Source of the DNA: DASUAS01 sp963809795
GTDB lineage: Bacteria; Actinomycetota; Acidimicrobiia; IMCC26256; DASPTH01
Direction: 5' to 3'
NCBI GenBank assembly: GCA_963809795.1
Contig: CAWELN010000025.1
Location: forward strand, 72,492 to 136,491
DNA: 64,000 nucleotides
The position numbers and the translations under genes were made by a program. Positions 60,879-64,000 of the stretch are shown piece after piece; position 1 is the stretch's first letter; every line of letters starts with the position of its first letter. The notes beneath the pieces are model-generated. The model had not been told where the DNA came from. It did not search any database and saw only the letters and a program-made list of their open reading frames with translations.

Positions 60879-61796
60879 TCACGAACGGACGCGGATGACT
60901 GTTTTCCCCTTGGGTCGCTCGGTCGGGTTGAGGGCGGCGACGGCGTGGTCGAGGGTCGCGACGTTGCCGATGTTCGTTCGGAGACGTCCGTCGCGCACCC
61001 GTTGGACGATCTCACTCAGTTGGGCACGATCGGACTCGACGACGAAGTCGATTGCCAGGCCGTCAGAGGGCCGCGCTTCGGGCGGACCGACGATGGTCAC
61101 CAGTGTTCCTCCGGATCGAATCAGGTCTGCGGACCGCTTCTGGATTTCGCCGCCGATAACGTCGAAGACCAGATCGACTCCGCCGATGTCTTCGAGCGCG
61201 TCGTTGTCGAGGTCGACGAACTCTTGCGCGCCGAAGTCGAGCGCCTTTTGACGGTCGGCGGCGCGTCCGGTGCCGATGACGTATGTACCGGCCTCGTGTG
61301 CGAGTTGCGTCACCATCGCCCCGACTGCACCGGCCGCGCCGTGCGCGAGGACGGTCTGCCCCGCCTCAACGCGACCGTGCTCGAACAGTCCCTGCCATGC
61401 GGTCAGTCCCGAAATCGGCAGACTCGCGCCGACGGTGAAGTCGACGTCGCCCGGCAACGGCGCGAGGTTGCGTGCCTCGATCGCCACGTACTCCGCCAGG
61501 GTGCCGTCGCGGTGCCAGTCCGCGAGGCCGAACACCCGCTGTCCCACCGACACTCCCGTCGTGCCGTAGCCGAGGGCGGTGACCACTCCGGCCAGCTCGT
61601 GCCCGGGAATCGACGGTGTTCGGTCACGGTCGGCGCGATCGGTCCAGGTCGAGGGCCATTCCATCTCCGTCGGGACGAATCCCGACGCATGAATCTCAAC
61701 GACGACATCGTTTATCGCTGCGTGCGGCCCGGGCCGTTCCACCAGCGTCATCCCGGCCGTTCCCGCAGCCTCATCCGTCACCACAATCGCTTTCAT
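60879..61796 (-). CDS. NADP-dependent quinone-oxidoreductase-like protein (MDR superfamily)
   Basis: 305 residues. GroES-like N-terminal half (MKAIVVTDEAAG, SIPGHELAGVVTALG), nucleotide loop VLAHGAAGAVGAMVTQLAHE and FDVIGGEIQKRSADLIR. No structural zinc cysteines, as in the QOR/zeta-crystallin group. Intact. Reverse orientation to its neighbours; may be cargo of the mobile region. Confidence 0.88.
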   Translation of the reverse strand: MKAIVVTDEAAGTAGMTLVERPGPHAAINDVVVEIHASGFVPTEMEWPSTWTDRADRDRTPSIPGHELAGVVTALGYGTTGVSVGQRVFGLADWHRDGTLAEYVAIEARNLAPLPGDVDFTVGASLPISGLTAWQGLFEHGRVEAGQTVLAHGAAGAVGAMVTQLAHEAGTYVIGTGRAADRQKALDFGAQEFVDLDNDALEDIGGVDLVFDVIGGEIQKRSADLIRSGGTLVTIVGPPEARPSDGLAIDFVVESDRAQLSEIVQRVRDGRLRTNIGNVATLDHAVAALNPTERPKGKTVIRVRS

Positions 61797-61907
61797 CTGG
61801 ACACCTCCCTCTATTGGTCCTCGCCTAAACGCGTACCGCTTTACCCGCCTGGCCTAACCCCGCACAGAACTGCCGCACTGGTTCGCCCGACGAGGCAAGC
61901 TGTAGCG

Positions 61908-62468
61908 ATGGTTGAGGTACCGGAGCTTCCGTTCCCGTCGCACTTCAACGACCAATGGATCGCGCTCATGAAGGCGCACGGCGGTCCAATACTCAAGGGG
62001 GGCGGGTACGGGCAGAGGGCCCTCGATCTTGGTCTCGCGTGGATGGTGATCTACGACCGATGGGACGACGCCAAGGTCGCAGTTGATGGCGGCGTAATGC
62101 AGAGCATGGAGATCGACAAGAGATTCCTCGCCGCCGTCATCGCTGACTATGGGAGCGCGACAAACGCTCGCCTTGGCGCAAAGCATCTTGGAATCGATCT
62201 CGATCGGCGAGATGCCGTGTGGATCGCAAGTCCCGTCGCCCTGTACTACGTCGCTCCGCGGTTGCGGTCGGCCGAGCGTATGGAGTGGGCGCGGCTCTCC
62301 GTCCGAGAGATCAAGGTAGGTCGACTGTCTGCCCGCGTCGGACTGCACCCTGAGTGGTCCGACCACGAAATCGAAGTGGCACTCTCCGCAGACGGGTTTG
62401 CCAACCTCCGAGCCATCGCGTCCTTTTACAACGCATCGCCGTCTGGGCCGGAAGGCAACGGCGCATAA
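61908..62468 (+). CDS. Hypothetical protein
   Basis: 186 residues from the ATG at 61908. Sequence features: Pro-rich start (VPELPFPSHFNDQW), HGGPILKGGGYGQRALDLGLAW, WIASPVALYYVAP and a mixed helical end. No signal peptide or membrane segment. No family recognised. AT-richer than core genes and next to an IS element, so probably accessory. Confidence 0.5.
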   Translation: MVEVPELPFPSHFNDQWIALMKAHGGPILKGGGYGQRALDLGLAWMVIYDRWDDAKVAVDGGVMQSMEIDKRFLAAVIADYGSATNARLGAKHLGIDLDRRDAVWIASPVALYYVAPRLRSAERMEWARLSVREIKVGRLSARVGLHPEWSDHEIEVALSADGFANLRAIASFYNASPSGPEGNGA

Positions 62469-62509
62469 CTGTCGCTCTGCGCTCGCTGGATCGGGCAGTC
62501 TGTAGGTGC

Positions 62510-62740
62510 ATGACCGACGATGCGGGTTACGACACCTACGGCTGGCAGTACGACAGTCGCTCATACAAGGACCACGCTGGGGACGCGCAGTGGCTCATGA
62601 AGGAGGCTCTGCGCAGAGCGGTCGACATTCGCGAACAAGGCACCGGGCGGGGCACGATGCTCGTCGACGTGCTGAACATGCTCAGCGATGCCTTGGGCTA
62701 CGACACCTACTCGGAACTCTGGCTCGGGTGGGACTCGTAG
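62510..62740 (+). CDS. Small hypothetical protein
   Basis: 76 residues from the ATG at 62510. Acidic, aromatic-rich (YDTYGWQYDSRSYKDH ... YDTYSELWLGWDS); the YDTY motif occurs near both ends. No family recognised. It stops 10 bases before the left end of the IS30 element, which therefore inserted just downstream without disrupting it. Confidence 0.45.
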   Translation: MTDDAGYDTYGWQYDSRSYKDHAGDAQWLMKEALRRAVDIREQGTGRGTMLVDVLNMLSDALGYDTYSELWLGWDS

Positions 62741-62750
62741 CTGGGTCCGG

Positions 62751-63994
62751 CCAGAACTGCTGTGGTCTCAGGTGGTCATCGCAACGCGGCGTCGAGTGCT
62801 TGGGATGGTGACAGCCAGCCGAGGGTTTGTCGAGGTCGGCCGTTGAGCTCGGCGGCAACATCGTCAAGGTCATCTTGCGAGTACGGCGCAAGATCGCTGC
62901 GTTTCGGGAAGCATTGGCGGAGCAGCCCATTGGCGTTTTCGTTGCTGCCGCGTTGCCAAGGGCTGCGCGGGTCGCAGAAGTAGACGGGCACGTGCGTGTC
63001 GATAGTGAAGCGAGCGTGCGCGGCCATCTCTTTGCCTTGATCCCAGGTCAACGAGCGACGCAGCTGTTCGGGCAGCGCGCGGATGCGGTTGGCGAGCGCG
63101 TCGGCGACGATGTCGGCGCTGTGGCCGTCGGGAAGCGCGAAGAGCATCACGAAGCGGCTGTGACGTTCCACGAGGGTCGCGACCGCGGTCATGCGTTTGC
63201 CGCACAACAGGTCGCCTTCCCAGTGCCCGGGCACGGCCCGGTCCGCGGCTTCCGCCGGACGTTCGCTGATGTGCAACGTGCCCCGGAGTTGGCCTTGTCC
63301 ATTGCTGATCGAATGTCCTCGAGGCCGTCGAGTGGCGTGACCGCGACGCAGATAACGAGTGAGCTCCTTGCGCAACGCACCGCGGGTCTGCACGAACAAC
63401 GACAGGTAGATCGTCTCGTGCGACACTCGCATCTCCGCATTGCCAGGGAACGCCAAGGGCAGCCACCCAGCGATCTGCTCGGGCGACCATCGCAACTCCA
63501 GTTTGGTCTCCACCACCCGACGCAGTCGCTCACAATCCGCGAGTTTCGCCACCTTCGGTCGCCACGCCCGAGCGAGCGCGTCGCGATCCGCTCGACACGC
63601 CCGATAGCCCCGCCGGCCTCGATTGCGGGCCACCTCCCGAGACACCGTCGACGGAGCCCGACCCAGTCGGCGAGCGATACCCCGCAACGATTCGCCCGCG
63701 GCCACACCACGCGAGATCTCCTCGCGTTCGACCAACGACAACCGCAACCGCGACCGGACCCGCTCCCGCGGCAGCGGCTGACGCAACTTCACGACATAGG
63801 ACCACACCGCCCGGTGACTCCGGCCCAACTCCCTGCCGATCAGCCGGCTCGGCAGCCCCGTCGCCGCCAGCTCCGCAATTCGCGCTTGCTCCTCAACCGT
63901 CAGCCGAGACCCATGCGCCACAACACACCTCCACGTCGACGGACCATCATCGACGAGGTGTTGCGTTCACCCCTTGAGACCAAGCCCGTTCTGG
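62751..63994 (-). mobile_element. Complete IS30-family insertion sequence
   Basis: About 1244 bases. Terminal inverted repeats of 35 bases at 62751-62785 and 63960-63994 match at 27 of 35 positions, both starting CCAGAAC and sharing TGGTCTCA and CGCAAC blocks. A single full-length transposase lies between. Flanking bases (CGG left, ATT right) show no target duplication at these limits, so either the true ends differ by a few bases or the duplication has changed. Confidence 0.85.
62776..63921 (-). CDS. IS30-family transposase
   Basis: 381 residues. N-terminal helix-turn-helix pair (LTVEEQARIAELAATGLPSR; GIARRLGRAPSTVSREVARN), then the DDE catalytic core: first Asp in PGHWEGDLLCG, second in LTWDQGKEMAAH, Glu in PWQRGSNENANGLLRQ with the following RSDL. 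All catalytic residues are present and the frame is intact, so the element may be active. Its stop lies inside the left inverted repeat. Confidence 0.96.
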   Translation of the reverse strand: MAHGSRLTVEEQARIAELAATGLPSRLIGRELGRSHRAVWSYVVKLRQPLPRERVRSRLRLSLVEREEISRGVAAGESLRGIARRLGRAPSTVSREVARNRGRRGYRACRADRDALARAWRPKVAKLADCERLRRVVETKLELRWSPEQIAGWLPLAFPGNAEMRVSHETIYLSLFVQTRGALRKELTRYLRRGHATRRPRGHSISNGQGQLRGTLHISERPAEAADRAVPGHWEGDLLCGKRMTAVATLVERHSRFVMLFALPDGHSADIVADALANRIRALPEQLRRSLTWDQGKEMAAHARFTIDTHVPVYFCDPRSPWQRGSNENANGLLRQCFPKRSDLAPYSQDDLDDVAAELNGRPRQTLGWLSPSQALDAALR

Positions 63995-64000
63995 ATTCAA

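Overview
The window is GC-rich chromosomal DNA with dense, short-gap gene packing, frequent GTG/TTG starts and many 4-base stop/start overlaps. The gene content is actinobacterial: a WhiB protein, paired ArsA/Get3-like ATPases, an acyl-CoA carboxylase epsilon subunit, an IdeR-type iron box, a HAIR-type heat-shock operator and a DUF4389 protein. The best guess is an uncultured or little-studied member of Acidimicrobiia or a related deep actinobacterial class; this is inferred from gene content, not from a marker-gene search.

Layout. 1-2.3 kb: iron-sulfur assembly (ErpA/IscA end, SufR-like regulator, Mrp carrier). 2.4-4.3 kb: a two-domain cupredoxin-like secreted protein and a metallo-beta-lactamase-fold hydrolase. 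4.4-7.5 kb: selA-selB, overlapping. 7.5-11.8 kb: WhiB, NfeD-like membrane protein, two ArsA/Get3-like ATPases, a receiver-domain protein. 11.9 kb: tRNA-Pro(CGG). 12-15 kb: small membrane protein, NmrA-like protein, HAD hydrolase, frameshifted thioredoxin-fold protein. 15.1-17.4 kb: Zur-box-controlled zinc-binding lipoprotein/periplasmic protein, a Pycsar-effector-like membrane protein and a K+ channel. 17.4-19.6 kb: lysC-asd. 19.7-21.9 kb: cyclophilin, iron-regulated bfd-bfr, S51-like protein. 22-36 kb: a lipid/acyl-CoA region holding most steps of an ethylmalonyl-CoA-type route (thiolase, 3-hydroxyacyl-CoA dehydrogenase, crotonyl-CoA carboxylase/reductase, epimerase, ethylmalonyl-CoA-type mutase, acyl-CoA carboxylase beta and epsilon) plus an acyl-CoA synthetase, a cell-wall hydrolase with a structured leader, and Hsp20. 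36-40.4 kb: membrane proteins and recR-ebfC-dnaX. 40.5-48.3 kb: an ArsR-SRPBCC fusion and a MacAB-type efflux operon with two adaptors and a DUF5666 protein. 48.4-58.2 kb: accessory genes (two amidohydrolases, methyltransferase, STAS protein, a nucleotide-cyclase/NB-ARC protein cut off by a second gene remnant, HxlR regulator, alpha/beta hydrolase, 3-methyladenine glycosylase). 58.2-64 kb: a mobile-element scar with a tRNA 3'-end fragment, a toxin-antitoxin-like pair, a decayed tyrosine recombinase, an oxidoreductase, two unknown genes and a complete IS30-family element.

How the genes work together. The acyl-CoA genes between 22 and 36 kb would turn acetyl-CoA into acetoacetyl-CoA, 3-hydroxybutyryl-CoA, crotonyl-CoA, ethylmalonyl-CoA and methylsuccinyl-CoA, with the carboxylase and epimerase handling propionyl/methylmalonyl-CoA; this is an anaplerotic route used by organisms without the glyoxylate shunt. 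Metal handling recurs: Fe-S carriers under a SufR-like regulator, bfd-bfr behind an iron box, a zinc-binding protein behind a Zur box.

Quality warning. At least eight otherwise normal genes are broken by single-base insertions or deletions, mostly in GC-rich or homopolymer stretches. This looks more like consensus sequence error than true gene loss, except in the 50-61 kb region where several genes are also truncated or carry stops.
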